In this document: positions 45,477-54,978 of the stretch, one piece after another
Layout of the letters: each line of letters opens with the position of its first letter
How positions within the stretch are numbered: position 1 is the stretch's first letter
Origin: Spirochaetaceae bacterium
GTDB lineage: Bacteria > Spirochaetota > Spirochaetia > SZUA-6 > Bin103
Direction: 5' to 3'
NCBI GenBank assembly: GCA_028820215.1
Contig: JAPPKD010000304.1
Coordinates: 1-59,545 of the forward strand
DNA: 59,545 nucleotides
The notes under the pieces: model-generated
What the model saw: only the letters and a program-made list of their open reading frames with translations
What the model was told of the DNA's origin: nothing
The model's database searches: none
Made by a program: the position numbers and the translations under genes

Positions 45477-47243
45477 ATGAGCAACCTCGATCCCGTCACC
45501 ATGGCGGACTGGCAGATCAGCGAGGCCGCCGAGCGCGACATGAAGAGCGTGCAGCAGCTCGCGGACGAGCTCGGGCTCGAACCGCACGAGGTCCTGCCGT
45601 ACGGCCACCACGTCGGCAAGGTGGACCAGGCGAGCGTGCTCCGGCGGCTGGCGGGCCGCCCCGACGGCAAGTACGTGAACGTCACCGCCATCACGCCCAC
45701 CACGCTGGGCGAGGGCAAGACCACCACCACGATGGGGCTGGTGGAAGGGCTGGCCGCCATCGGCAAACGCGTCACCGGCGCGATCCGCCAGCCCTCGGGC
45801 GGCCCGACCTTCAACATCAAGGGCTCGGCGGCCGGCGGCGGGCTGGCGCAGTGCATCCCGCTGAACGACCTCAGCCTGGGCCTGACCGGCGACATCGACG
45901 CCATCACCAGCGCCCACAACCTGGCGATGGTCGCCCTCACCAGCCGCCTGCAGCACGAGGCCAACTACGGCGACCGGAGCCTGGCGCGCAGAAAGCTCCG
46001 CCGCCTGGACGTCGACCCGCGCACCGTCACCATGGGCTGGGCGATGGACTTCAGCGCGCAGGCGCTGCGCGACATCGTCATCGGGCTCGGCGGCCGAATG
46101 GACGGCCTGATGATGCGCAGCCACTTCCAGATCTCGGTCTCCTCCGAGGTCATGGCGATCCTGGCGGTCGCCGCCGACCTGGCGGACCTGCGCGCGCGCC
46201 TCGGGCGCATCGTCATGGCCCACGCCCGCGACGGCAGCCCGGTCACCACCGCCGACCTGGAGGTGGACGGCGCCATGGCCGCGATCATGGCGCGCGCCAT
46301 CAACCCCAACCTGATGCAGACGGTCGAGGGGCAGCCGGTGCTCGTGCACGCCGGGCCGTTCGCGAACATCGCCATCGGCCAGTCGTCGATCATCGCCGAC
46401 CGGGTGGGACTGAAGCTCGCCGAATACCACGTGACCGAGAGCGGCTTCGGCGCCGACATCGGCTTCGAGAAGTTCTGGAACCTCAAGTGCCGGCTGAGCG
46501 GACTGACGCCCGACTGCGCGGTGGTGGTGGCGACCATCCGGGCGCTGAAGATGCACGGCGGCGGCCCGCGCGTGGTGCCGGGCAAGGCGCTGGACGCCGC
46601 CTACACGGAGGGCAATCCCGCGCTGGTGGAGCAGGGGATCCCGAACCTGCTCGCGCACCTGGCCACGGTGCAGAAGAGCGGCGTGCGGCCGGTCGTCTGC
46701 CTCAACCACTTCCTCACCGACACTGACGAGGAGGTCGCCCTGGTGCGGCGCGCGGTGGAGGCGCAGGGCGGCCCCTGCGTGGTGAGCCGCCACTGGCGTC
46801 ACGGCGGCGCCGGAGCGCGGAACCTGGCGGAGGCGGTGGCCGCGGCGTGCGACGAGCCGGCCGGGTTCCGCTATCTCTACCCGGACACGCTGCCGCTGCG
46901 CGAGCGCATCGAGCGCATCACCACCGAGGTGTACGGCGGCGCCGGCGTGACCTACGCGCCGGCGGCACGAGCGCGGCTGAAGGAGTTGGAGCAGGATGCG
47001 GCCTCGGTCGGCCTCGGGACCTGCATGGTCAAGACCCACCTCAGCCTCAGCCACGACCCGGCGCTGAAGGGCCGGCCCACCGGCTGGGAGCTGCCGGTGC
47101 GCGACATCCTGCTCTACCGCGGCGCGGGGCTGGCGGTGCCGGTGGCGGGCGACATCAAGCTGATGCCCGGCACGGCCTCCGACCCCGCGTTCCGGCGTAT
47201 CGACGTGGACACGGCCACCGGGCGCATCACGGGCCTGCACTGA
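45477..47243 (+). CDS. fhs: Formate-tetrahydrofolate ligase
   Basis: A 588-residue cytoplasmic enzyme that makes 10-formyl-tetrahydrofolate from formate, THF and ATP. The ATP loop is [16 protein letters not shown], followed by the hallmark [19 protein letters not shown] and [11 protein letters not shown]. Later blocks [21 protein letters not shown] and [12 protein letters not shown] complete the family. Length is slightly above the usual 555-560. I chose the ATG at 45477, which gives MSNLDPVTM; the upstream in-frame start adds eight residues. It stands alone, with no other one-carbon genes in the window. Confidence 0.95.
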   Translation: MSNLDPVTMADWQISEAAERDMKSVQQLADELGLEPHEVLPYGHHVGKVDQASVLRRLAGRPDGKYVNVTAITPTTLGEGKTTTTMGLVEGLAAIGKRVTGAIRQPSGGPTFNIKGSAAGGGLAQCIPLNDLSLGLTGDIDAITSAHNLAMVALTSRLQHEANYGDRSLARRKLRRLDVDPRTVTMGWAMDFSAQALRDIVIGLGGRMDGLMMRSHFQISVSSEVMAILAVAADLADLRARLGRIVMAHARDGSPVTTADLEVDGAMAAIMARAINPNLMQTVEGQPVLVHAGPFANIAIGQSSIIADRVGLKLAEYHVTESGFGADIGFEKFWNLKCRLSGLTPDCAVVVATIRALKMHGGGPRVVPGKALDAAYTEGNPALVEQGIPNLLAHLATVQKSGVRPVVCLNHFLTDTDEEVALVRRAVEAQGGPCVVSRHWRHGGAGARNLAEAVAAACDEPAGFRYLYPDTLPLRERIERITTEVYGGAGVTYAPAARARLKELEQDAASVGLGTCMVKTHLSLSHDPALKGRPTGWELPVRDILLYRGAGLAVPVAGDIKLMPGTASDPAFRRIDVDTATGRITGLH

Positions 47244-47314
47244 TCGGCGGCGTCGTTGCGTTCGTGATCGTTGCAACTCTTGCTCATACAGCTCTTGTGC
47301 TGTAACCTCCGTAG

Positions 47315-47494
47315 ATGACGGCCCGCGACCTGCTCAAGCTCCTCAAGGCGAACGGCTGGGAGCTCGATCGCGTCCGCGGTTCACATCACATTCTGGTGAA
47401 GGGGAGTGCGACCGTTTCCGTTCCGGTGCACGGCTCGCGAGACGTCCCGAAAGGAACCCTGCACGCAATCCTCAAGGAGGCTGGGATTCGATGA
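47315..47494 (+). CDS. hicA: HicA mRNA interferase toxin
   Basis: A 59-residue protein: MTARDLLKLLKANGWELDR, then VRGSHHILVKG and VPVHGSRDVPKGTLHAILK, ending with AGIR. This is the complete HicA double-stranded-RNA-binding-like fold with the catalytic His in GSH (residue 24). It would cleave mRNA during stress. The ATGA overlap with hicB (47491-47494) is the normal arrangement. It is short enough to be missed by a length cut-off of 60 residues. Confidence 0.9.
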   Translation: MTARDLLKLLKANGWELDRVRGSHHILVKGSATVSVPVHGSRDVPKGTLHAILKEAGIR

Positions 47495-47916
47495 TCTGTT
47501 ATCCGGCGGTAATCGAATACGATCGCGACGACGACACGTACAACGTCCGCTTCCCCGATCTGCCCGGTTGCTTGACGTTCGGCTACGCCATCGACGACGC
47601 CAAGGAGAACGCGAAGGAAGCACTGAGCGCGTACCTCGAGTCGATAGACAGCCGCAAACTCAAGGTGCCTGCGGCATCGGAGCTGACTGGCAGCAACGTG
47701 TTTCCGATTGAGCCCGATACCAACGTCGGTTTTGCGATTTGGCTCAAGCAGCGTCGGGAGGCGATGGGAATGTCCCAGTCGGAGGTGGCCGAGCAGCTCG
47801 GCGTCGCGTATCAGACGTATCAGCGGATCGAAGATCCCGCACGGTCCAATCCCACGCTCAAGACCATAGTCAAACTCGAGAAGGTCTTCGAACACCGGCT
47901 CCTCCATGTCGGGTGA
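47491..47916 (+). CDS. hicB: HicB antitoxin with C-terminal helix-turn-helix
   Basis: A 141-residue antitoxin. Residues 1-60 (YPAVIEYDRDDDTYNVRFPD, LPGCLTFGYAIDDAKENAKE, ALSAYLESI) form the partial RNase-H-like HicB fold that binds HicA. Residues 78-141 (WLKQRREAMGMSQSEVAEQL, GVAYQTYQRIEDP) are an Xre-type helix-turn-helix, so it should repress the hicAB promoter. Both halves look intact, and the module sits directly upstream of a truncated PhyH gene. Confidence 0.9.
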   Translation: MICYPAVIEYDRDDDTYNVRFPDLPGCLTFGYAIDDAKENAKEALSAYLESIDSRKLKVPAASELTGSNVFPIEPDTNVGFAIWLKQRREAMGMSQSEVAEQLGVAYQTYQRIEDPARSNPTLKTIVKLEKVFEHRLLHVG

Positions 47917-48096
47917 CCTCAGCGTTGCGTACCAAGTAAAACAGGTGTGTCAACGCAAGCTGTCTGAGGTGGCGTCAGTGATCTCGAGATCGCCCATTTG
48001 ACCCGGAGGGGGGACGGTTACGGTACCCGCCGCCGGCCGGCGCCCGACAACCCCGAGCGGGGTGGCATCCGCCAGCGGCAGATCCCTACCACGTGA

Positions 48097-48387
48097 GGAG
48101 ACGTCGAGCGCGAAGGCCTGCAGGTGGTGCAGGTGCCGGAAATGAAGGCCGGCGACTGCTCCCTGCACCTGGGCTGGACCGTGCACGGCGCCCCGGCGAA
48201 CCGTACCGACAAGGTGCGCGAGGCGATGACCGTCAACTACTTCCCGGACGGCGCGCGCATCACCGACATGTCGCGTTCGCCGGACGGGCTGCGCTTCGTG
48301 GGCGGGCTGCTGCCCGGCCAGCTCGCCGCCAGCGTCATGAACCCGATCGTGTACTCGGAGCAGGATGAGGAGGCCGAGGAGAAGTGA
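48097..48387 (+). pseudogene. PhyH-family dioxygenase, C-terminal remnant
   Basis: About 96 codons remain, from just after an in-frame stop (48094): EGLQVVQVPEMKAGDCSLHL, then GWTVHGAPANRT and VREAMTVNYFPDGARI. This is the C-terminal third of a PhyH protein with the distal His in HLGWTVHGAP, but the iron motif and N-terminal two-thirds are gone. The GTGA overlap with the next gene (48384-48387) is still preserved. The hicAB module lies where the missing part would be. It is a dead fragment. Confidence 0.8.
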
Positions 48388-49923
48388 CCGAGCAGTGGAG
48401 CGCCGAGCGCGCCAACGAGTGGTTCGCGTCGATCCCGTTGCCGTTCGGCTGCAACTTCCTGCCGAGCACGGCGGTGAACAGCACCGAGATGTGGCAGGCC
48501 GACACCTTCGACCCCGCCACCATCGAGCGCGAACTGCAGTTCGCGGCCGGGCTCGGCTACAACACGGTGCGCGTGTTCCTGCAGTTCATGGTGTGGGAGG
48601 CCGACCCGGCGGGCCACCACGAGCGCCTGGAGACCTTCCTGCGGCTGGCCGACGCCGCCAGCATCACCATGATGCCGATCCTGTTCGACGACTGCCGCTT
48701 CGACGGCCGCGACCCCTACCCGGGCGCCAGGACGAGCCTACGCCCGGGGTGCACAACAGCCGCGGGACGCCGAGCCCCGGCTAGGCCACCGCCGGCGACC
48801 CGGCGCGCTGGCCGCAGCTCGAAGCGTACGTCGGCGACGTGGTGGGAGCCTTCGGCAGCGACCGCCGGGTGCTGGTGTGGACCTGTACAACGAACCGGGC
48901 GGGGATCGCCCCAAGGAGAGCCTGCCGCTGGTGGAAGCGGCGTTCCGCTGGGCGCGCGCCGCCGATCCGCGGCAGCCACTGACCGTGGGCTCGTTCTTCT
49001 GGGACGACTACATGACCGAGATCCGGCAGTGTGGCGAACGCAACTCCGAGGTGGTGTCGTTCCACAGCTACGGCAACCTCAACGACCTGCGCGAGCGCCT
49101 CGACGAGCTGGCGGCATACGGCCGCCCCGTGCTCTGCACGGAGTGGCTGGCGCGCCACCACGGCTCCAAGTTCGCCAGCCACCTGCCGCTGTTCCGCGAG
49201 CGCAACGTCGGCAGCTACCAGTGGGGCTTGGTGGCCGGGCGCACCCAGACCTACCTGCACTGGTACACCCGCTACAGCCCGGAGCCGGAACCCGAGCCGC
49301 GCCTGTGGCTGCACGACGTGAATCGCGCCGACGGATCGCTGTTCGACCCGGGTGAGGCCGCCGTGCTGCGCGCCCACGCCGTCTGTGACCTGACGCTGCC
49401 GCCGGTGCCGATGACGGGCGAGCTGATGGCCGCCCTGGAACGGCGCGGCCTGATCATCCGCCTGCGGCCGGGCGGCCACGACCTGGCGGCGCAGCCCGGC
49501 GAGACCCTGGGCGAGTCGATCTACGAGACCGCCGACCGCTACGGACCGCACAAGCTGATCGCCGTGACCGTGAACCGCGCCGAATTCGCGGCCTTCGGCA
49601 CCCACCCCGGCAACGAGGAGTTCCTGCTGATCGGCAACCCCGACAGCCAGCCGATGTACCTCGCCGTGGCGCTGTGCCTGGCCCCGGAGTTCGAGGACAA
49701 GGTCAGGACCGGCCGCCTGACCGCGGACGACTTCGTGATGATCGAGTGCCGCTACAACGACCCCGAGGCGAGCTTCTTCGTGATGCTCGCCGACGTCCCG
49801 CACGGCGAGGCGATCGTCCCGGCGGCGGGCAAGCCGGCGCCGAGCTTCTACGTCACCGAATCCCGCGACCTGCCGCTGGACGTCATCGATCTTCGCAAGT
49901 ACCGCCTGCGCGTCGGGAGTTGA
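48384..49923 (+). pseudogene. Cellulase-like glycoside hydrolase, broken by two frameshifts and a stop
   Basis: Three frames together give one TIM-barrel glycoside hydrolase of about 510 residues. Part 1 (GTG 48384 on: WFASIPLPFGCNFLPSTAVN, GYNTVRVFLQFMVWE, MMPILFDDCRFDGRDPYPG) runs to about 48720. Part 2 (RQDEPTPGVHNSRGTPSPG, in-frame TAG at 48782, then ARWPQLEAYVGDVVGAFGSD) runs to about 48880. Part 3 (DLYNEPGGDRPKESLP, VLCTEWLARHHG) runs to the stop. LYNEPGG and CTEWLARH supply the family's catalytic acids. Both frameshifts are single-base losses in C or G runs, so sequencing error is possible, but the TAG is a separate lesion. Confidence 0.78.
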
Positions 49924-49954
49924 GGAGCCTGCGCCGCGCGCCGACGATCGGGAC

Positions 49955-51448
49955 ATGCTGCCAACGCGTATCTCGCTCCACACCGAGTTTCACATCGGCC
50001 GCGTCGACCCGCGCGTGTTTGGGGGATTCCTCGAGCACATGGGCCGCGCCGTGTACGAAGGGGTCTACGACCCGGAGAGCTCCCACGCGGACGCCGACGG
50101 CTTCCGCACCGACGTGCTCGCGGCGCTCGCCCGCCTGCGCATGACCGCCATGCGCTACCCGGGCGGCAACTTCGCCTCCGGCTATCACTGGCAGGATGGC
50201 GTCGGCCCTCGCGAACGGCGCCCGCGGGTACGGGAGCTGGCCTGGCAGAGCATCGAGACCAACCGGTTCGGCACCGAGGAGTTCATCCGGCTGTGCCGGA
50301 AGATGGACTGGACGCCGATGCTCACGGTCAACCTGGGCACCGGCTCGCCGGAGGAGGCGCGCGACTGGGTCGAGTACTGCAACTGCCCCGCCGGCACGCG
50401 CTACGCCGACCTGCGCGCGGCATCCGGTGCGGCCGAGCCGCACGGGGTCGGCCTGTGGTGCCTGGGCAACGAGATGGACGGCGAGTGGCAGCTCGGCCAC
50501 GTCCCCGCCGACCAGTACGCCATCCGCGCCCGGCAGGCCGGCAAGATGATGAAGGATGCCGACTCCTCGATCGAGCTGGTGGCGTGCGGCACCTGCGGCG
50601 TGCAGCTTCCCACCTACATGGAGTGGGACCGCACGGTCCTGGAGCACCTGGGCGACCTGGCCGACTACGTCAGCCTGCACCGCTACGCCGGCAACCCGGC
50701 GGGCGACACCGCCGACTACCTGGCGTTGACCGCGGCGATCGACCGCCAGATCGAGGAGATGGACGCGGCGTGCCGCTACGTGCAGGCGCGGCGGCGCAGC
50801 GCCAGGCGCGCCTACCTGTGCTTCGACGAATGGAACGTCTGGTACAAGAACCGGGAGACGGACGGCGCGGGCAAGGTCGCCCCGCACCTGGTCGAGGAGG
50901 TGTACAACCTGGAGGACGCGCTGGTGGTGGCCGGCTTCCTGCACAGCTTCGTGCGCCACGCGGACGTGGTGAAGATCGCCAACCTGGCGCAGATCGTGAA
51001 CGTGATCGCGCCGCTGATCACGCGTGGAGATGACCTGTTGATCCAGAGCATCTTCTACCCGCTGGCGATGTTCGCCGAACGGCGGACCGGCACGGCGTTG
51101 CGTCTCGCGGTGGACGGCCCGTGCTACGACGGGGCGACCAACGGCACCGTCGCCTACGTCGATGCCAGCGCCATCCTCGACGGCGAGCGGCTGCACCTGT
51201 TTCTGACCAACCGCAGCCTGACCGACCCGGCGCCGGTGTCCCTGGACATCGCCGATCGGGCGGTGGCCGCGTGTGCAAGCGCCGAGATCGTCACCGGGCC
51301 GGAGCCGCAGGCGGCCAATTCGTTCGCCGAGCCGGAGTTGATCAAGGCGCAGCCGTTCCGGGCGGTGGCGATCGAAGAGGGCCGGGCGCGGTGCGAGCTG
51401 CCGCCTCTCTCGTTCGCGGCGCTGACGCTCAGGCTGGCGCCAGCCTGA
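49955..51448 (+). CDS. abfA: Alpha-N-arabinofuranosidase (GH51)
   Basis: A 497-residue intracellular glycosidase that removes terminal arabinofuranose from arabinose-containing glycans. The start HIGRVDPRVFGGFLEHMGR is the GH51 signature; RYPGGNFASGYHWQDGVGP follows. The acid/base Glu is in WCLGNEMDGEW and the nucleophile Glu in LCFDEWNVWYK. A C-terminal beta-sandwich (about 400-497) closes the protein. No signal peptide, as usual for the family. It follows the broken glycoside hydrolase gene by 32 bp, and both may have served one arabinoxylan-type locus. Confidence 0.93.
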   Translation: MLPTRISLHTEFHIGRVDPRVFGGFLEHMGRAVYEGVYDPESSHADADGFRTDVLAALARLRMTAMRYPGGNFASGYHWQDGVGPRERRPRVRELAWQSIETNRFGTEEFIRLCRKMDWTPMLTVNLGTGSPEEARDWVEYCNCPAGTRYADLRAASGAAEPHGVGLWCLGNEMDGEWQLGHVPADQYAIRARQAGKMMKDADSSIELVACGTCGVQLPTYMEWDRTVLEHLGDLADYVSLHRYAGNPAGDTADYLALTAAIDRQIEEMDAACRYVQARRRSARRAYLCFDEWNVWYKNRETDGAGKVAPHLVEEVYNLEDALVVAGFLHSFVRHADVVKIANLAQIVNVIAPLITRGDDLLIQSIFYPLAMFAERRTGTALRLAVDGPCYDGATNGTVAYVDASAILDGERLHLFLTNRSLTDPAPVSLDIADRAVAACASAEIVTGPEPQAANSFAEPELIKAQPFRAVAIEEGRARCELPPLSFAALTLRLAPA

Positions 51449-51460
51449 GCCGGAGCAGCT

Positions 51461-52426
51461 TCAGTCGCCTATCGGCCGTGCCACGCGGCCGAAGGTGAGC
51501 GCCAGCCGCTCGATGTGCGCGGCGGACAGCGGTCCGCGCTCGATCAGCCGGGCGCTCTCCGTCAGCTTGCCCTCGTCGACCGTGCCGCACATCACCGTCG
51601 TCACGCCGGGGGTGTAGGCCGCGTAGCGGTAGGCCGCCTCCACCAGCGAGCCGCAGTCGCCGTCGGCGGTGAGCCAGCCGAGGGGGTCTTCGGCCGGCAG
51701 CGGCGCGTCCAGCAGGCCGTCGCGGCGCAGCTCGTCGATGACCTGCCGCACGCGTTCGGCGCTCCGGAACACGCGCCGTACCGTGAAGATGTTGAGCACG
51801 CCCACGTTCTGCCGCCGGCAGGCCGGGAACAGCGAGCGCTGCGCCGACTGGTTGACCAGGTTGTGTCCGACCATCACCACCTCGGCCAGATCCGTCGGCA
51901 GCAGGTGGCGCAGCCAGAGGTGCGCGCCGTCCGAGCGGGTCTGCTCGCTCGATCCCAGGAAGCGCACCTTGCCCTGTTGGCGCAGCCGGTCGAGCACCGG
52001 GAACAGGTCGTCGACGACGGTGCCGAAGTGCTCGGGCAGGTCGGCCACCGCCGCCAGCAGGACGTCGACGTAGTCGGTCCGCAGCCGTTTCAGGCTGGCC
52101 TCGACCGCCGGGGCCAGTGCCTCTGGCCGCGCCGGTGTGACCGGCACGCCGGGCGGCGCGACCGCAAGCGGCAACTTGGTGGACACCACCACCTGGTCGC
52201 GCGGCAGCTCCTGAAGCGCTTCGCCGATCAGCCGTTCGCTGCGTCCGCCGCCGTAGTCGGGCGAGGTGTCGAACAGGTTGATGCCCAGGTCGTACGCCCG
52301 CCGCAGGAGCCGCACCATGTCGGCGTCCGGCCGGCCGCTGGCCGCGCCCAGCGGGTCGTAGCCGCCCGATCCCATGCCCATGATGGAGACCGGCAGGCCG
52401 GTGCGTCCCAGGATTCGCCGTGTCAT
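51461..52426 (-). CDS. Aldo/keto reductase lacking the tetrad His
   Basis: A 321-residue aldo/keto reductase-fold protein. LFDTSPDYGGGRSERLIG gives the catalytic Asp and Tyr, and VVVSTKLPL the Lys. The His position, normally in DLYLxH, reads YVDVLLAAVADLPEHF, with Ala instead. NQSAQRSLFPACRRQNVGV resembles the family's middle region. Last gene of a three-gene operon starting at 54876. A weak or altered reductase, or a non-redox role, is possible. Confidence 0.78.
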   Translation of the reverse strand: MTRRILGRTGLPVSIMGMGSGGYDPLGAASGRPDADMVRLLRRAYDLGINLFDTSPDYGGGRSERLIGEALQELPRDQVVVSTKLPLAVAPPGVPVTPARPEALAPAVEASLKRLRTDYVDVLLAAVADLPEHFGTVVDDLFPVLDRLRQQGKVRFLGSSEQTRSDGAHLWLRHLLPTDLAEVVMVGHNLVNQSAQRSLFPACRRQNVGVLNIFTVRRVFRSAERVRQVIDELRRDGLLDAPLPAEDPLGWLTADGDCGSLVEAAYRYAAYTPGVTTVMCGTVDEGKLTESARLIERGPLSAAHIERLALTFGRVARPIGD

Positions 52427-52447
52427 GCGGGGCGACTGGCGCTGTCG

Positions 52448-53512
52448 TCAGGCGGCGCCCACGGCCACGGCGGCGCCGCGGTCGGCCGATGCGTAGACGC
52501 TGTCCAGGATGCGCTGGATGACCAGCGCCTGCTGCAGGGTGGTCTTGGGCGGGCCGCCGCCCAGGATGGCGCGGCAGAAGTCGGTCACCGGCCAGCGGTG
52601 CTGGCGCCACGGATCCTCGGCTCCTTCCCAGATCACGCGGCTGGCGACGCCCTCGGTGTCCGTCGCCGTGTCCAGGACGATGCGCTTGTGCTCGTCCCGC
52701 TCCATCTCCAGCCGGAGCGATCCGTGCGTGCCGATCACCTGCCACGCGTGCTCGCGCCGCAGGGCGGAGAACTCGCCCCGTTCCAGGTGCAGGGTCGCGC
52801 CGTCGGCGCAGAGCACCAGCGCCACGTAGTGGCTCTCGCCGTCGGAGCCGGGGGCGACGCGGGAGGCCAGGTGCCCGGCAACCGGCCAGGTGCGGGCCAG
52901 GGTGAGCTCCGGCCGCAGCCGCCAGCCGGTGAGTCCCAGCAGGTAGTCCAGGTCGTAGGAGGTCCAGTTGGCGGCGATGCCGCCGCCGTTCAGGGCGCGG
53001 CTCACCCGCCACGGCGGCGGCTCCCTGCCGGTGGGCGGCTGCGCGCCCTCGATCACGCGGCAGTAGATCTCGCGCAGCTCGCCCAGCGCGCCGGACGCCA
53101 CGCACGCTTCGGCGGCGTCGTAGGACTCGTAGAAACGGCGGCGGGACGAGCAGCAGGCGGCGACCCGGTCGCCCTGGGCGGCCAGCATCGTCCGCACCTC
53201 GGCGGCGTTCAGCGCCGGAGGCTTCTCGACCAGCACGTGCTTGCCGGCTTCGAGCGCCCGCACGGCAAGCTGCGCCCGGCCGGCGGCGTGCAGGGCCAAC
53301 ACCACCGCCTCGACCCCGGGATCGGCGATCAGCTCCTCCGCGTCGAGGTAGGCCCTCCCGGCGCCGAATTCGTCGGCCGCCTCCTTCGCACGCCCCGGCA
53401 GTTGGTCGGCGACCGCGGCGAGCGTGACCTCTGGGGCGGCGGCCGCGGCGCGCAGGTGAATGGTGCCGATCACGCCGCAGCCGATGACGCCGAGCCGCAC
53501 CGAGCCTTTCAT
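52448..53512 (-). CDS. Gfo/Idh/MocA-family oxidoreductase
   Basis: A 354-residue dehydrogenase. The Rossmann motif is RLGVIGCGVIGTIHLRA, with the intact GxGxxG. The EKP motif is in HVLVEKPPALNAAE. The C-terminal domain includes ALNGGGIAANWTSYDLDYLL, with a typical sheet region up to residue 340. The ATG at 53512 overlaps the stop of the BNR gene (ATGA) with GGGGA upstream; an in-frame ATG at 53524 is also possible. The substrate is likely a sugar or polyol. The gene sits between the BNR protein and an aldo/keto reductase in one operon. Confidence 0.86.
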   Translation of the reverse strand: MKGSVRLGVIGCGVIGTIHLRAAAAAPEVTLAAVADQLPGRAKEAADEFGAGRAYLDAEELIADPGVEAVVLALHAAGRAQLAVRALEAGKHVLVEKPPALNAAEVRTMLAAQGDRVAACCSSRRRFYESYDAAEACVASGALGELREIYCRVIEGAQPPTGREPPPWRVSRALNGGGIAANWTSYDLDYLLGLTGWRLRPELTLARTWPVAGHLASRVAPGSDGESHYVALVLCADGATLHLERGEFSALRREHAWQVIGTHGSLRLEMERDEHKRIVLDTATDTEGVASRVIWEGAEDPWRQHRWPVTDFCRAILGGGPPKTTLQQALVIQRILDSVYASADRGAAVAVGAA

Positions 53513-54876
53513 GCCGATCCCCATGCCGAGTCGCGGCAATAGTACACCCGGTTCTGGTAGCCGCCGTCCTCGGGAAAGCCGGGCAGGTGGTGCGAGGTGC
53601 GGTCGAAGTAGAGGATCCCGCCGGCGCGGACCTCGTCGGGCGTGCGGGCCGGGCCGCCCGAGACCGGCAGCTCGTACTTCGGCGACCGGGCACCGGCCTC
53701 CCCGCACAGCGCCTCGCGTACGCTGAACGTCTTGCCGCCGTCGGTCGAGATCAGCCACGCCACCGGATTGTCGCCGGCCGTGCCCGGCTCCGGCGTGGCG
53801 CCTCCGCTCATGCCGGCGAGTCCGGGCCGGCTGGGCAGATGGCCGGCCCAGACGCTGTGGTCGGCCGGCGTCATGGTCACCAGCGCGCGCATCACGCCGT
53901 CCGCGTCGATCGTGAACGTGCCGCGGCAGATGGCGGCGCGATGGTGCGGCCAGGCGCGCTCGAGCGCGTCGATCGAGCGCTGCCGCCAGATTCCCTGGCC
54001 GTCCGGCGCGGCCAGGATGAGCTCTCCGGCCCGGTTCAGGTGATAGAGGTACAGCACATGCGGCACGCCGGCGGCGTCCAGGGCGATGTTGCCCTGCGCG
54101 GCCAGCACCGGCGGCGGCATCGGCTCGTGGCGGAGGCCGGTGCTCTGGCAGATCACGTCCATCGCGCACGGCCGTGCGGGCGTGGCGGCCGGCTCGCCGC
54201 GGTACGTGCGCCACGTGCGCCCGCCGTCCGGCGACTGCAGGTAGGCGACCGCCTGGTGGAGGCCGCGCTCCTCCCAGACCCCGAACCCCTCGTAGAAGTC
54301 GCTGACCAGGTGCAGCACCCCGTCCCCGTCGAAGCAGAACCCGCAGTGGAACGCCGCGTATCCCGGGTAGTCGGCCAGCCGCTCGATCACCTTGCCGACA
54401 TGCCGCCATGGCCCGTCGTGTGGTTTTGTATACAATTCGACGCCATTCCAGCGTTCGGCGTTGCGCAGCGCCAGGAACAGGTCGCCGCCGGGACCGCACA
54501 CCAGGTAGGGATAGGTGCCGTCGGCCACGGGCACCGGGTCGGTCCAGCCGGCCGCGTCGTTGGCCCGCTGCGAGCGGCGATAGGTGCAGGGCGTGTTGTG
54601 GCCGCTCAGGATCGCGTGCAGGAACCCATCGCCGTCGGCGACCATCACCGCCCGCGCATGGTCGTCGTAGGCGCTGCCCAGGGTGCAGGTCTCCGACCAC
54701 GCGCCGCTGTCCAGGTCCAGGGTGCGGACCCGGTTGAAGTACCCCTCGGGCGTCACGTCCTGCCAGGTGACGTGCGTGCGGCGGCCGACGGTGACCACCT
54801 TGTTGCCCGCTTCGTTGGTCGCCGCCTGGCTCCCGGCGCTCGACAGCATGTCCGTTCGGCGCATTGCGCGGATCAT
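53509..54876 (-). CDS. BNR-repeat (BNR_4-like) propeller protein
   Basis: A 455-residue protein. Repeated blade motifs such as TVGRRTHVTWQDVTPEGYFN, AYDDHARAVMVADGDGFLH and FDGDGVLHLVSDFY, with AYLQSPDGGRTWRTYRGEP, are typical of BNR_4/rhamnogalacturonan-lyase-like propellers. NPVAWLISTDGGKTFS is a BNR box. There is no signal peptide. Such proteins include alpha-L-rhamnosidases and sialidase-like enzymes, but no catalytic pair is clear. First gene of the operon; it is divergent from sodC, whose start is 102 bp away. Confidence 0.72.
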   Translation of the reverse strand: MIRAMRRTDMLSSAGSQAATNEAGNKVVTVGRRTHVTWQDVTPEGYFNRVRTLDLDSGAWSETCTLGSAYDDHARAVMVADGDGFLHAILSGHNTPCTYRRSQRANDAAGWTDPVPVADGTYPYLVCGPGGDLFLALRNAERWNGVELYTKPHDGPWRHVGKVIERLADYPGYAAFHCGFCFDGDGVLHLVSDFYEGFGVWEERGLHQAVAYLQSPDGGRTWRTYRGEPAATPARPCAMDVICQSTGLRHEPMPPPVLAAQGNIALDAAGVPHVLYLYHLNRAGELILAAPDGQGIWRQRSIDALERAWPHHRAAICRGTFTIDADGVMRALVTMTPADHSVWAGHLPSRPGLAGMSGGATPEPGTAGDNPVAWLISTDGGKTFSVREALCGEAGARSPKYELPVSGGPARTPDEVRAGGILYFDRTSHHLPGFPEDGGYQNRVYYCRDSAWGSA

Positions 54877-54934
54877 CCTACGGCCGCCGACGCGTCCCGT
54901 CGAGCGATGTACGCTCTGCAGTCCGTCTGCTATT

Positions 54935-54954
54935 CTGAGATTGGAGAATCTCAG
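54935..54954. promoter_or_regulatory. Inverted repeat upstream of sodC
   Basis: CTGAGATT, GGAG, AATCTCAG: eight-base perfect arms with a four-base loop, 25 bp before the sodC ATG. It is AT-richer than its surroundings. It may be a regulator-binding site for the oxidative-stress gene, or a transcribed hairpin in the 5' leader. Confidence 0.5.
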
Positions 54955-54978
54955 TCACACGAGGGAGTGCAAGTACCC

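Noticed and set aside
51429..53693. Open frame of 754 codons across three genes
   Set aside because: It is a shadow frame covering an aldo/keto reductase and an oxidoreductase that are clear in other frames.
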